DNA from: Leifsonia sp. AG29
GTDB taxonomy: Bacteria; Actinomycetota; Actinomycetes; Actinomycetales; Microbacteriaceae
Direction: 5' to 3'
NCBI RefSeq assembly: GCF_009765225.1
Contig: NZ_VMSF01000001.1
Location: 2,852,001 to 2,916,000, forward strand
DNA length: 64,000 nucleotides
In this document: positions 26,709 through 34,636 of the stretch, one piece after another
How positions within the stretch are numbered: position 1 is the first letter of the stretch
How the letters are laid out: every line of letters begins with the position of its first letter
Notes under the pieces: model-generated
The model's database searches: none
Told to the model about the DNA's origin: nothing
Seen by the model: the letters and a program-made list of their open reading frames with translations, nothing else
Position numbers and translations under genes: made by a program

Positions 26709-27950
26709 ATGAGCAACGATGCCTTGGATGAGATCTCCTCCGACACGACCACCGAGCGGAGCTTCGGCTCGTCGCGCCGTCAGCGAGGAATGAGGATCGA
26801 GTCCGTCGACACCGTCGTGGTCAACGCGCAACTCCGCAACTGGGTCTTCGTCAAGGTGACCGCCACCGACGGGACGGTCGGATGGGGTGAAGCGACTCTG
26901 GAGTGGCAAGCGCGCGCCGTGGCCGGAGCCGTGGCCGATCTGTCGCCGATCCTGGTCGGGCAGGATCCGCGCCGGATCGAACACCTGTGGCAAGCGATGT
27001 ACCGGGACCACTTCTTCAAGGGCGGCGTGGTGACGATGAGCGCGATCTCCGGAATCGACCAAGCGCTGTGGGATCTGAAGGCACGTCACCTGGGCGTGCC
27101 CGCCTACGAGTTGCTCGGCGGAGCGGTGCGCGACAGCCTGCGGATGTACGACCATCTCGGAGGAGGCGACAGCACGGCTGTTTACGGCAACGCCAGCATC
27201 GAAGGCTTCGGTGCCGCGGCCCGGAGAGCCGTCGAGGATGGTTTCTCCGCCCTCAAGATCCTGGCCGTGCCGAGCGGTGGAGGACTTCCGTCGAGCGCGG
27301 ATGTCGCAGGCGCTGCAGAACTGATGCGCACGGTGCGCGAGGCGGTGGGCAATGACGTCGACGTCATGGTGGATCTGCACGGGCGCACGACCGCGGCCGG
27401 AGCCTTGGCCTATGGCCGCGCACTGGCCGAGTTCGACCCGTGGTTCTTCGAGGAGCCCTGTGCGCCCGGCAACCCCCGCGAAATGGCGGAGGTCGCGCGC
27501 GCCCTCCCTTTCCCCGTGGCGACGGGCGAACGCCTCATCGCACTGGGCGAGTTCCGGGAGCATCTCGCGCTCGGGGCGTGCGCCATCCTTCAGCCAGATA
27601 TCTGCCATGTCGGCGGCCCCACAGGGCTCAAGAAGATCGCCGCGTTCGCGGAGAGCCACGAAATCCCGCTCGCCCCGCACAATCCGCTCGGCCCGATCGC
27701 GACCGCGGTGAACCAGCATGTCGCCTTCGCCACCCCCGGTGTCATCATTCAAGAGGTCATGCGATCCGATGTGCCCTGGCGCAATGACGTCGTCACCGGC
27801 ACCTTCCCCATCGTCGGCGGGCGCATCGGCCTTCCCGATGGCCCCGGCTGGGGCATCGAGGTGGACGAGGAAGCGGCCGCGCTCCACCCCTACAAGCCCG
27901 AGTCGCAGATCACCACACGCAACAATGACGGATCGGTGGCGGACTGGTGA
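26709..27950 (+). CDS. Enolase-superfamily aldonate dehydratase (galactonate/arabinonate type)
   Basis: 413 residues from ATG 26709, which could be leaderless behind TACAAT; a family-typical start would be ATG 26790 (MRIESVDTVVV). Mandelate racemase-like lid and barrel: metal ligands in DVMVDLHGR, FFEEPCAP and ATGERL; an Asp/His region in LQPDICHVGGPTGLK; and APHNPLGPIATAVN as in D-galactonate dehydratase DgoD. It dehydrates an aldonate to a 2-keto-3-deoxy acid. L-arabinonate has the same C2-C4 configuration as D-galactonate, so it fits the pentose route implied by its neighbours. Stop overlaps the lactonase start (GTGA). Confidence 0.85.
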   Translation: MSNDALDEISSDTTTERSFGSSRRQRGMRIESVDTVVVNAQLRNWVFVKVTATDGTVGWGEATLEWQARAVAGAVADLSPILVGQDPRRIEHLWQAMYRDHFFKGGVVTMSAISGIDQALWDLKARHLGVPAYELLGGAVRDSLRMYDHLGGGDSTAVYGNASIEGFGAAARRAVEDGFSALKILAVPSGGGLPSSADVAGAAELMRTVREAVGNDVDVMVDLHGRTTAAGALAYGRALAEFDPWFFEEPCAPGNPREMAEVARALPFPVATGERLIALGEFREHLALGACAILQPDICHVGGPTGLKKIAAFAESHEIPLAPHNPLGPIATAVNQHVAFATPGVIIQEVMRSDVPWRNDVVTGTFPIVGGRIGLPDGPGWGIEVDEEAAALHPYKPESQITTRNNDGSVADW

Positions 27951-28819
27951 GCACCCTCCTGTCCGTGCCCGCGCGGCCGGCCGAACAGTTCACCGACCCC
28001 ATCGCCGACCATGGCGAAGGTCCGGTGTGGTTCGCGGCCGAGGGACTGCTGCGGATGGTCGACATGCTGGCCGGCGACGTAATCACGATCTCGCCTCAGG
28101 GCGCTCTTCTCCACCGCGAGCACGTCGGGACAGTCGCGGCCGCGATACGTCCACGCTCCTCGGGCGGGTACGTCGTGGCGACCGAGCGAGATCTCCGCGT
28201 GATCGGTGACTCAGGAGAGACTCACTCATTCGGACCCGCTTTCGACGACCCGGCCATCCGTTTCAATGAAGGAGGCTGTACGCCCGACGGAGCGTTCCTC
28301 TGCGGGACGATGGCGTACGCCAATACGCCATCCGCCGGCACGCTGTACCGGCTCGAGCCGGGAGGGGCGGTCAGCGTCGCGCTCTCCGGGGTGACGATCT
28401 CGAACGGCCTGTCGTTCACCGCGGACGGCACCACGATGTTCTATACCGACAGCGCCACGGGACGGGTGGATATCTTCGACTATGTCGGCGGCGATCTGCG
28501 CGATCGGCAACCGTTCGCGGTCGTCGATCGCGAAGACGGAGCGCCAGACGGGCTCTGCGTGGACGCCGAAGGGGGCGTCTGGGTGGCCCTCTGGGGAGGC
28601 GGAGAGGTCCGTCGTTACGATGCCGATGGGAGAGTCGACGACATCGTCACGGTCCCCGTGGCGCAGGTCACCGCCTGCACCCTCGGCGGCGCCGACCTCA
28701 CCCAACTCTTCATCACCACATCACGATACGGAATGAGTGACCCCGAGCCGCTCGCGGGCGCGGTGTTCCGGGTGGACGTCGACATCCCCGGCACCGACGT
28801 TCTCACCTTCGCCGGCTGA
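27947..28819 (+). CDS. SMP-30/gluconolactonase-type sugar lactonase
   Basis: 290 residues, six-bladed beta-propeller. The metal-binding Glu is in DHGEGPVWF (about residue 20), Asn in VTISNGLSFTADGTTMFYTD, and Asp in EDGAPDGLCVDAEGGVWVAL; FNEGGCTPDGAFLCGTM is also characteristic. It hydrolyses an aldonolactone to the aldonate, the step between the sugar dehydrogenase and the dehydratase. GTG start overlaps the preceding stop by 4 nt. Confidence 0.92.
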   Translation: MSTLLSVPARPAEQFTDPIADHGEGPVWFAAEGLLRMVDMLAGDVITISPQGALLHREHVGTVAAAIRPRSSGGYVVATERDLRVIGDSGETHSFGPAFDDPAIRFNEGGCTPDGAFLCGTMAYANTPSAGTLYRLEPGGAVSVALSGVTISNGLSFTADGTTMFYTDSATGRVDIFDYVGGDLRDRQPFAVVDREDGAPDGLCVDAEGGVWVALWGGGEVRRYDADGRVDDIVTVPVAQVTACTLGGADLTQLFITTSRYGMSDPEPLAGAVFRVDVDIPGTDVLTFAG

Positions 28820-28838
28820 CCCCGGCGCATAATCGTGG

Positions 28839-28866
28839 AGCCCGGCTCTCCCCCCGGAGCCGGGCT
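28839..28866 (+). terminator. Rho-independent terminator
   Basis: A perfect 10 bp stem (AGCCCGGCTC / GAGCCGGGCT) with an 8 nt loop, followed by TTCACTT, lies 20 nt after the lactonase stop. Confidence 0.8.
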
Positions 28867-28888
28867 TCACTTCCGATGTCGGGGACGG

Positions 28889-29465
28889 TCAGCGGAACCG
28901 GTTCACGATCGACTGAGCGAGTATCTCGGCCTCGGGGGCTTTATGAGGACCGAGGATACCGGAGATGCTCAGATCGAGCAGTCCGTGGACCGCGCTGAAA
29001 AGCATGATCGCGTCCACGTTGCGTTGCCGCTCGTCGTTTCAGCCGGATAGTATCGCGACCTCGACCCGCTCGAAAGCAGACTCGGCCGCGCGCACGGACA
29101 TTCCGGACTTGTCCGAGATGACGGTGTCACTCACCATCAGCTTGTAGCGGCGAGGATGCGCGATCACCCAGCCGACGAATGTCCCGACGATGCCGGCGGA
29201 GCGCATCATCGCTGCGCTCCGCCTCGGCATCCATCGCATCGGTGAGCTCTTCGTAGTAGCGGACGGCCAACGCGGCGAGCAACGCATCCTTATCGACGCA
29301 ATGCCGATACGGCGCTTGACGCGAGACGTCCGCGATAGCCCCCACGGCCCGCAGGGTGACCGCGTCAAGGCCGTCTCGCTCGAGGAGTCGGTCCGCCGCG
29401 TCGAGAAGCGCCGCTTTCGTCCCGGCTCCGCGAGAAGTGTTCGACGTGACTGGAACTGTTGACAT
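28889..29465 (-). pseudogene. TetR regulator with two frameshifts
   Basis: The start ATG 29465 opens a normal TetR N-terminus (AALLDAADRLLERDGLDAVT, VGAIADVSRQAPYRHCVDKD). Homology then moves to a second frame near 29190-29205 (IVGTFVGWVIAHPRRYKLMV) and to a third near 29040, where the C-terminal helices resume (NVDAIMLFSAVHGLLDLSIS) and end at 28889. The order and spacing of the three blocks are those of one TetR protein of about 190 residues, so two small indels have inactivated it, unless they are sequencing errors. It resembles the intact TetR next to it in the recognition helix (SRQAPY). Confidence 0.78.
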
Positions 29466-29533
29466 CGCCACCCTGCTCCCATGCGCTGACGTCGTCAACT
29501 TTAGCGCAGCGGCCGCGCGTGTCGGCCACTCGA

Positions 29534-30121
29534 TCATGCAGCGCGGGAACCGCGGACAAGGAGCCGCACACCGACAACCGCCGACTCGACGGGGTCGGAC
29601 ATCCCTTTCGCGGAATCGGTGTGGCCGGAAAGCGCCAGCATGACCACCCCGTGCAGATGAGCCCAGACGGCGGCTGTGGTCTCTAACGCTTCGGCTTCAT
29701 CGACCAACGGGGCGAGCAGCGTGCGCAACCACTCCAGCGCCGCGACCCCGACACCTTTCAGAGTCACTGAGGCCTCCAGCGTGCGACTGAAGACGAGGGC
29801 GTACAGTTCGGGCTCCTCCAGCGCTGCGGTCACATAGCCTCGGACCGCGTCGGCCAACTTGCGTTCCGCCGAGGCGGTGGCGACCACTGCCAGGGAGGCG
29901 CGCTCGATCATCCCTCCCAGTCCCGCGACCGCTAAGGCCTCGAGGAGCTCGACCTTGTTGCGGAAATACGAGTAGGGGGCCTGCCGACTGAGTCCCGCGC
30001 GCGCACCGATCGACCGCAGCGTCACACCGGACAGACCGTCGGCGTTCAACACCTCGAGTGCAGCACGTAGGAGCAGATCCCGCGTGGGTGCCGGTGCATT
30101 CCCAGGTTCATCGCTTGACAA
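29534..30121 (-). CDS. TetR-family regulator
   Basis: 195 residues from TTG 30121, chosen because GGAGGGG lies 5 nt upstream; in-frame TTG codons at 30127 and 30142 are alternatives. The helix-turn-helix is RDLLLRAALEVLNADGLSGV then SIGARAGLSRQAPYSYFRNK (about 30-50). The effector domain is TetR_C_13-like (WAHLHGVVMLALSGHT). Two TTGAC-N3-GTCAA palindromes stand at its start and just upstream, so it likely represses itself and the divergent SRPBCC/SDR/membrane operon. Confidence 0.88.
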   Translation of the reverse strand: MSSDEPGNAPAPTRDLLLRAALEVLNADGLSGVTLRSIGARAGLSRQAPYSYFRNKVELLEALAVAGLGGMIERASLAVVATASAERKLADAVRGYVTAALEEPELYALVFSRTLEASVTLKGVGVAALEWLRTLLAPLVDEAEALETTAAVWAHLHGVVMLALSGHTDSAKGMSDPVESAVVGVRLLVRGSRAA

Positions 30122-30127
30122 AGTCAA
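30115..30127. promoter_or_regulatory. TetR operator TTGAC-AAA-GTCAA
   Basis: A perfect 5-3-5 palindrome that overlaps the initiation codon of the TetR gene; repression there would be strong autoregulation. Confidence 0.65.
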
Positions 30128-30148
30128 CCCCTCCGCTGCCAAGATGAT

Positions 30149-30163
30149 CTTGACTTAGTCAAG
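30149..30163. promoter_or_regulatory. TetR operator CTTGACTTAGTCAAG
   Basis: A perfect 6-3-6 palindrome, 20 nt before the ATG of the divergent SRPBCC gene and with the same TTGAC/GTCAA half-sites as the copy at 30115-30127; the two dyad centres are 35 nt apart. Confidence 0.7.
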
Positions 30164-30183
30164 TCTACCTGAAAGGAGGGCCC

Positions 30184-30732
30184 ATGCCCGGCATCAACCC
30201 GACCGACGGAACCGTTCCCGTGGTCGTGCAAGCTCGCTCCCGCTATACGCCCGAGATCTGCTTCGAGCTCATCGCACCGATCGACCTCGCGCGGATCTTC
30301 CAAGGGTGGGGACCCTTCCCGGCGGTCAACGGAGCCAGTGGTCAGACCGGGCCGTGGAACGCGGCGGGCCGGACTCGCCACCCCCAGCTCTCCGACGGTT
30401 CCACCGCGACGGAGAGTCTGACCGAATACACCGAGCCGTCATCGTTCGCATACGAGCTCTCCGGCTTCACCGGGAGCATGCGGCATCTCTTCCGCGTCGT
30501 CCGTGGCGAATGGACCTTCACGCCGGACGGGACAGGGACTCTGGTGCGTTGGACATACGAGTTCGCTCCATTGCGTGGGAGGCTGCTTCTGAGCCGGGCG
30601 CTGGTCGGTCCGCTCTGGCGCCGCTATGCGACCCGCGCGCTCGAACTCGCCCTCGCCGCGGTCGAGGAGGACGCCGGCCGGATCGGCGGCCACAGCGCAC
30701 CGACACCACGCACGAAGGGGAACCGCCGATGA
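30184..30732 (+). CDS. SRPBCC/polyketide-cyclase-like protein
   Basis: 182 residues. PEICFELIAPIDLARIFQGW, LTEYTEPSSFAYELSGFTGS and GEWTFTPDGTGTLVRWTYEF follow the beta-alpha-beta helix-grip layout of SRPBCC proteins, which bind hydrophobic ligands in a deep cavity. No catalytic residue can be named. AAGGAGG precedes the ATG by 5 nt. It heads an operon with an SDR and a small membrane protein, and its stop overlaps the SDR start (ATGA). Confidence 0.75.
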   Translation: MPGINPTDGTVPVVVQARSRYTPEICFELIAPIDLARIFQGWGPFPAVNGASGQTGPWNAAGRTRHPQLSDGSTATESLTEYTEPSSFAYELSGFTGSMRHLFRVVRGEWTFTPDGTGTLVRWTYEFAPLRGRLLLSRALVGPLWRRYATRALELALAAVEEDAGRIGGHSAPTPRTKGNRR

Positions 30733-31454
30733 CGCCCGGTGGGCTCGTCGTCATCACGGGGGGCACCAAGGGCTACGGTCGAGCGCTCGCCGCTGAATTC
30801 AGCGCGCGCGGCGCCGACGTCATCGCCACCGGACGACAGATCTCGGCTCAGGATCGACTACCCGGCATCACCTATGTCTTCGGCGACATCACGTCGCCCG
30901 AGCACAGAGACGAGGTCTTGGCCGTGGCGCGAACCAGAGGGGCGCCCCGTCTCCTCGTCAACAACGCCGCGATACAGACACCCATACCTGTTCTTTCCAC
31001 CGCCCCCGGCGAGGCAGCACGACTTGTGCACCGCGAGTTCGCGGTGGATCTGATCGCCCCTCTCGACCTCACACTCCAGTTCCTCCCCGACATGGTGGCC
31101 GGAACCGAGCCCTCCCGCATCGTTTTCATCACCAGCACACTTGCCTTCGCACCCAAGAGGTCCACCCCCGGCTATAACGCAGCCAAAGCGGCGTTGAGCG
31201 CCTTCGCTCGCTCGCTCGACTATCAGCTGACACCGACACAGGTGTCCGCCGTCAGCGTCACTCTGCCTCTCGTCGACACGCAGATGACGGCTGGGAGAGG
31301 GGCACGGAAGCTCACACCCCAGGAGGCCGCCCGGCGAACCATCCGAGCGCTCGAGCGCAACGCCGCCGCTGTGGACATCGGGGACGCCCGCGCGTTCCGA
31401 CTTCTTCATCGCATCGCGCCGCGCCAGGCCGAGCGCCTCACGCGGGACAGCTGA
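30729..31454 (+). CDS. Short-chain dehydrogenase/reductase
   Basis: 241 residues, classical SDR. Cofactor motif TGGTKGYG (10-17), NNAA at about 77, catalytic Ser in VFITSTLAFA, Tyr and Lys in YNAAKAALSAF (about 153 and 157). TGRQ after beta-2 suggests NADPH preference. It resembles DltE-type oxidoreductases. Substrate unknown; the SRPBCC partner may bind or process the same hydrophobic compound. Confidence 0.88.
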   Translation: MTPGGLVVITGGTKGYGRALAAEFSARGADVIATGRQISAQDRLPGITYVFGDITSPEHRDEVLAVARTRGAPRLLVNNAAIQTPIPVLSTAPGEAARLVHREFAVDLIAPLDLTLQFLPDMVAGTEPSRIVFITSTLAFAPKRSTPGYNAAKAALSAFARSLDYQLTPTQVSAVSVTLPLVDTQMTAGRGARKLTPQEAARRTIRALERNAAAVDIGDARAFRLLHRIAPRQAERLTRDS

Positions 31455-31465
31455 AAGGAACGCAC

Positions 31466-31867
31466 ATGACGAGGACTCCGATCGACCAAGGGACCCGCTT
31501 CTCCGGCAGTCGGCGCATCGCGTTACGCCTCGGGTACGGACTGGCCGCGATGGCGGTGCTGGGATGGGCCATCTGGTCCGGACTGCCGTGGGCGCCCGCT
31601 CTGATCGCCTGGGCCCTGATCGACATCCCTTCGATCCTCGCGGGCTGGAACCAGCCCCATGAGCCCCGGATGATGCCCGAGCGCGCGGTGCCCTACTACA
31701 ACGCCCTCCACTACCTGCTGCCGCCCGTCATCGCCACCGCGGGGGCCGCCTTCGCACCCTGGCCCGTGTTGACCGCCGCCTTCGCGGGGTGGCTGCTTCA
31801 TGTGCTCCTCGACCGGACCGTCGGATACGACCTCCGAAACGCCCGCGGGGAGATCCGCACTCGATAG
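31466..31867 (+). CDS. Small four-helix membrane protein
   Basis: 133 residues with about four hydrophobic segments (ALRLGYGLAAMAVLGWAIWS, WAPALIAWALIDIPSILAGW, LLPPVIATAGAAFAPWPVLT, LTAAFAGWLLHVLLDRTVGY). The YYNALHYLLPP and LLDRTVGYDLRNARGEI pattern is reminiscent of the DUF4260 family, whose function is unknown. GAAAGGAAC precedes the ATG. Third gene of the TetR-controlled operon. Confidence 0.7.
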   Translation: MTRTPIDQGTRFSGSRRIALRLGYGLAAMAVLGWAIWSGLPWAPALIAWALIDIPSILAGWNQPHEPRMMPERAVPYYNALHYLLPPVIATAGAAFAPWPVLTAAFAGWLLHVLLDRTVGYDLRNARGEIRTR

Positions 31868-31958
31868 CGTCCGATACCCCTTCGGGGGGTGAGGCCGCCT
31901 TCTAGCGACCTACGGAGTTTTTCATCGATTCCCAAGAACCTGTCATGGACAACTCAAG

Positions 31959-31992
31959 CTAGTGCCATTAGTTTTACAGCTATTGCTATTAA
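31959..31992. promoter_or_regulatory. Two tandem operator-like sites before the alpha/beta hydrolase
   Basis: CTAGTGCCATTAG (31959-31971) is a near-perfect 13 bp palindrome and CTATTGCTATTAA (31980-31992) matches it at 10 of 13 positions; the spacing of 21 nt is two helical turns. The surrounding 80 nt is markedly AT-rich for this genome. The TetR encoded downstream in the same operon is the natural candidate ligand. Confidence 0.5.
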
Positions 31993-32011
31993 CCACATGA
32001 CGGAGTGCACA

Positions 32012-32848
32012 ATGACCGAATATCTCAAGCTGGCTGAGGGCACGATCGCCTACGACCTGGAAGGTACCGGGCCCTTGGTCGTCCTGGCCCACGGCATGGG
32101 CGACAGCCGCCACGCGTATCGATTCGTAGTCCCGCGCCTGGTCGCCGCGGGGTATCGCGTGGCCAATGTCGACCTCCGAGGATGCGGCGACTCGAGCGTA
32201 GGTGAATGGTCATCGTTTACTCGCACCGACATCGCCGGAGACCTGGTCGCTATCGTCCGCCACCTGGGCGGCCCCGCCGTTGTGGTGGGCCAATCGATCT
32301 CCGGCGGCGCCGCGACCATCGCGGCCGCGGATGCTCCGGACGAGGTGGCCGCCGTAGTCGAGATCGGGTCCTTCACGAGGAAGCAGTCGATGTCTTTCGC
32401 CGATCTTCGCGTACGCCGGTACCGGCAAGGAATGCTGCAGCTGGCGCTCATGACGATGCTGGGCAGCGTGCCCTGGTGGCTCCGTTATCTGGACACCGCA
32501 TATCCCGGCATCAAACCGGCCGACTGGAACGAACAGCTGGACCGCATCTCTTCGAAGCTGCGTGAGCCCGGCCGGATGAAGGTATTGCAGTCCATGGGCC
32601 GCACCACCCCCGTCGACGCGGACGCGAAGCTCGCGCAGGTGCGTTGCCCTGCCCTGGTGATCCAGGGCACGCTCGACCCGGACTGGGGCGACCCGAAGGT
32701 CGAGGGCGAGGCGATCGTCAACGCCATCGGCCACCATCAAGCGCGACTCCAACTGATCGCGGGTGCCGGCCACTACCCCCACGCGCAATTCCCGGCCGAG
32801 ACGGCCGAAGCCATCCTTCTCTTCCTGAAAGAGCACACCCGTGCCTAG
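32012..32848 (+). CDS. Alpha/beta hydrolase
   Basis: 278 residues. Core fold with oxyanion HGMGDS (about 27-32), nucleophile elbow GQSISGG (Ser about 92), Asp in VIQGTLDPDWGDP and His in AGAGHYPHAQFP. Cytoplasmic, no signal peptide. The family hydrolyses esters, lactones or C-C bonds; substrate unknown. ATG 32012 has CGGAG upstream, whereas ATG 31997 has none. It is co-transcribed with a TetR gene whose GTG lies 8 nt before its stop. Confidence 0.87.
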   Translation: MTEYLKLAEGTIAYDLEGTGPLVVLAHGMGDSRHAYRFVVPRLVAAGYRVANVDLRGCGDSSVGEWSSFTRTDIAGDLVAIVRHLGGPAVVVGQSISGGAATIAAADAPDEVAAVVEIGSFTRKQSMSFADLRVRRYRQGMLQLALMTMLGSVPWWLRYLDTAYPGIKPADWNEQLDRISSKLREPGRMKVLQSMGRTTPVDADAKLAQVRCPALVIQGTLDPDWGDPKVEGEAIVNAIGHHQARLQLIAGAGHYPHAQFPAETAEAILLFLKEHTRA

Positions 32849-33434
32849 GTCAGGCCTCACCCCGGACCGCGTCGCCGAGGCGGCTGGGGAGGTGGCCGAT
32901 CGGATCGGCTACGACGGACTGACCATGAGCCGGGTGGCCGACGTGCTCGGCGTTCGCACACCCTCCCTGTACAAGCACGTGAGCAGTCTCGAGGACCTGG
33001 GAAGCCGCCTGGCGACTCTTACTCTGCTGCAGCTCGATACCGAGGTGGGCCGGGCGGTCCAGGGGCGCGCCGACCGGGACGCGCTACTGGCGGCATCCTG
33101 GGCGATGCGGGAGTACGTGGCGTCGCACCCCGGACGTTACTCGGCCACCCTGCGGGTGGGCCTGGGGGGCCGGGGAACGGCTGAACAAGCCGCGGCCGCC
33201 GGCTTGCTGAGAACATTCGGGGCGATTCTGCGAGGTTACGATCTATCACCCACAGCTACTGTCCATGCCCTGCGGATGCTGCGCAGCGCCATCCACGGTT
33301 TCTGCTCCCTCGCCGCCGCGGGCAGCTTCAGGCTAGGTGGGGACGTCGACGAAGACTTCACCTGGATGCTCGACTTCATCGACGCCGGCCTGCGTAATGA
33401 CGCTCCTCCCCGTTCGGGCCCTGCTTCGTCTTAG
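32841..33434 (+). CDS. TetR-family regulator (WHG domain)
   Basis: 197 residues. Helix-turn-helix at about 10-55 (RVAEAAGEVADRIGYDGLTM, VADVLGVRTPSLYKHVSSLE), then a WHG-type C-domain (ALRMLRSAIHGFCSLAAAGS, FTWMLDFIDAGL). Short overlap with the hydrolase implies co-translation and feedback control. The last ~20 codons and the following sequence are duplicated at 37.0 kb. Confidence 0.87.
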   Translation: MPRSGLTPDRVAEAAGEVADRIGYDGLTMSRVADVLGVRTPSLYKHVSSLEDLGSRLATLTLLQLDTEVGRAVQGRADRDALLAASWAMREYVASHPGRYSATLRVGLGGRGTAEQAAAAGLLRTFGAILRGYDLSPTATVHALRMLRSAIHGFCSLAAAGSFRLGGDVDEDFTWMLDFIDAGLRNDAPPRSGPASS

Positions 33435-33460
33435 AAGCGTCTCGCGAACTCCAGTCCGTC
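33374..33460 (+). repeat. Direct repeat copy A (3' end of TetR gene)
   Basis: About 87 nt covering the last codons of the TetR gene and the next ~25 nt are repeated at 37004-37088 with 8 mismatches and one 2 nt gap (about 90 % identity). A further ~45 bp just after copy A recurs near copy B in inverted orientation. Confidence 0.8.
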
Positions 33461-33475
33461 GGGTCGGGCGTCGCA

Positions 33476-33649
33476 ATGATCGCATTGGCCATCCTCGACC
33501 GAGGGGAGGACGACACCCGGTTCTGCAATATCGGGAACATGAAACCAGCGAGCGGAGCACTTGCCTCGCTCGGGTCATCGCGTCGCCACCTCGGCCGCGA
33601 ACTCGGCCTTGTGATGATCGGCGCCGCTGCTTCGCTGTTCACCGACTAA
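33476..33649 (+). CDS. Short unassigned frame, possibly a gene remnant
   Basis: 57 residues starting MIALAILDRGEDD, with a hydrophobic end (GLVMIGAAASLFTD). I do not recognise it. Its first ~15 codons match, at about 88 % nucleotide identity, the small protein encoded on the opposite strand at 37117-37227. No ribosome binding site is evident, so it may be a chance frame over rearranged DNA. Confidence 0.25.
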   Translation: MIALAILDRGEDDTRFCNIGNMKPASGALASLGSSRRHLGRELGLVMIGAAASLFTD

Positions 33650-33857
33650 CGTTCTACATCTCCATACGCGTGCTTGGGTCGCCGTCGGTGCCTTTGCCAT
33701 CATCGGCATTTCCGCACGCGCCAAGTCGGCAGGATTTATAGCAGTGACCCTCGCGGCCGTAGCTCTCGGGACGATAGCCGCCGCGGCGTCCGCCGTCTAC
33801 GTGGCCCTGCACCGCCACCCACCCTTAGGTCTAGAGATGTCGGCCGGTTCGACGAGG
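33650..33857. other. Degenerate stretch with membrane-like coding trace
   Basis: On the plus strand one frame reads RAWVAVGAFAIIGISARAKS, then GFIAVTLAAVALGTIAAAAS and VYVALHRH without a start codon: two potential membrane helices of a small lost protein. No complete gene can be supported. Confidence 0.3.
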
Positions 33858-34621
33858 TTAGACGGGGCCGGCAGTGAAGGTTCCGGCGAGAGCACGCCCT
33901 AGCTGCTCCGGCTGGCGGAGGTGAAGGGTAGCGCCGTGCACGCCGAAGCCGCGGTGAGATGACAGGGCGGCGATGAAGTCTCCGATTTGCGCCCCCGGTA
34001 AGCGGGGATCCGTGCCTCGCGCCTTGCGGCCCGATGAACGCCCATAGGACCACGTCATTCACCCGGGGATGTCCGCGCGTTTCGGCAGCTACCGCCTGGA
34101 TGAGGCGGTTCTGCGCCGCTCCTGTTACAGAGATCGCCCCAGTACGCCGGTTGTGGCAGCCCAGCGAAAGCAGCCGGGCCGTTGATGGCGGTGTACGCAC
34201 CGTCGGGCGCGAGCAGCGGCACGAATGTCTCAGCGGCGAGGAAGTGTGGGTAGAGGCGCGTATCAATCACAGTCCTGAAATCAGCGAATCCGGCGCGCAA
34301 CATCGAGGAACTCTGGTGCCAGCTCGCAAGCGAAGCCACTACCGCTCCGAGCTCTCCGCTAACGGCTGCCACTTCATCGCGGATACGTCTGGCACCGTCG
34401 ACCGAACCGACGTCGTCCAATATCGGCTTGATGCGCTGTGCCTTCTCCGGCCCCAGGCGCTGCAGGAGGCGCTCCGGTCTTTCCGATGACCGTGTGGGGA
34501 CGATCACCCGCGCGCTACCGGCCCGAATGAAGCCGTCGACGAGATAGAAGCCGACGTTACCGGTCCCACCAACGACGAGCGTGTCACTATTCCGAAGCTC
34601 GGACCCATCGAGGGGATTCAA
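33858..34621 (-). pseudogene. NAD(P)-binding SDR-type protein with two frameshifts
   Basis: Begins at ATG 34621 with a Rossmann motif (TLVVGGTGNVGFYLVDGFIR) and runs to ANGPAAFAGL-like INGPAAFAGLPQPAYWG. Homology then shifts frame near 34125-34140 (ISVTGAAQNRLIQAVAAETR, NDVVLWAFIGPQGA) and again near 34020-34045 (QIGDFIAALSSHRGFGVHGA, LRQPEQLGRALAG), ending at 33858. The pieces form one protein of about 250 residues, so this is an inactivated SDR/NmrA-like oxidoreductase gene. It lies downstream of, and reads in the same direction as, the TetR gene at 34637. Confidence 0.78.
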
Positions 34622-34636
34622 GAACTCATCCCCTAC

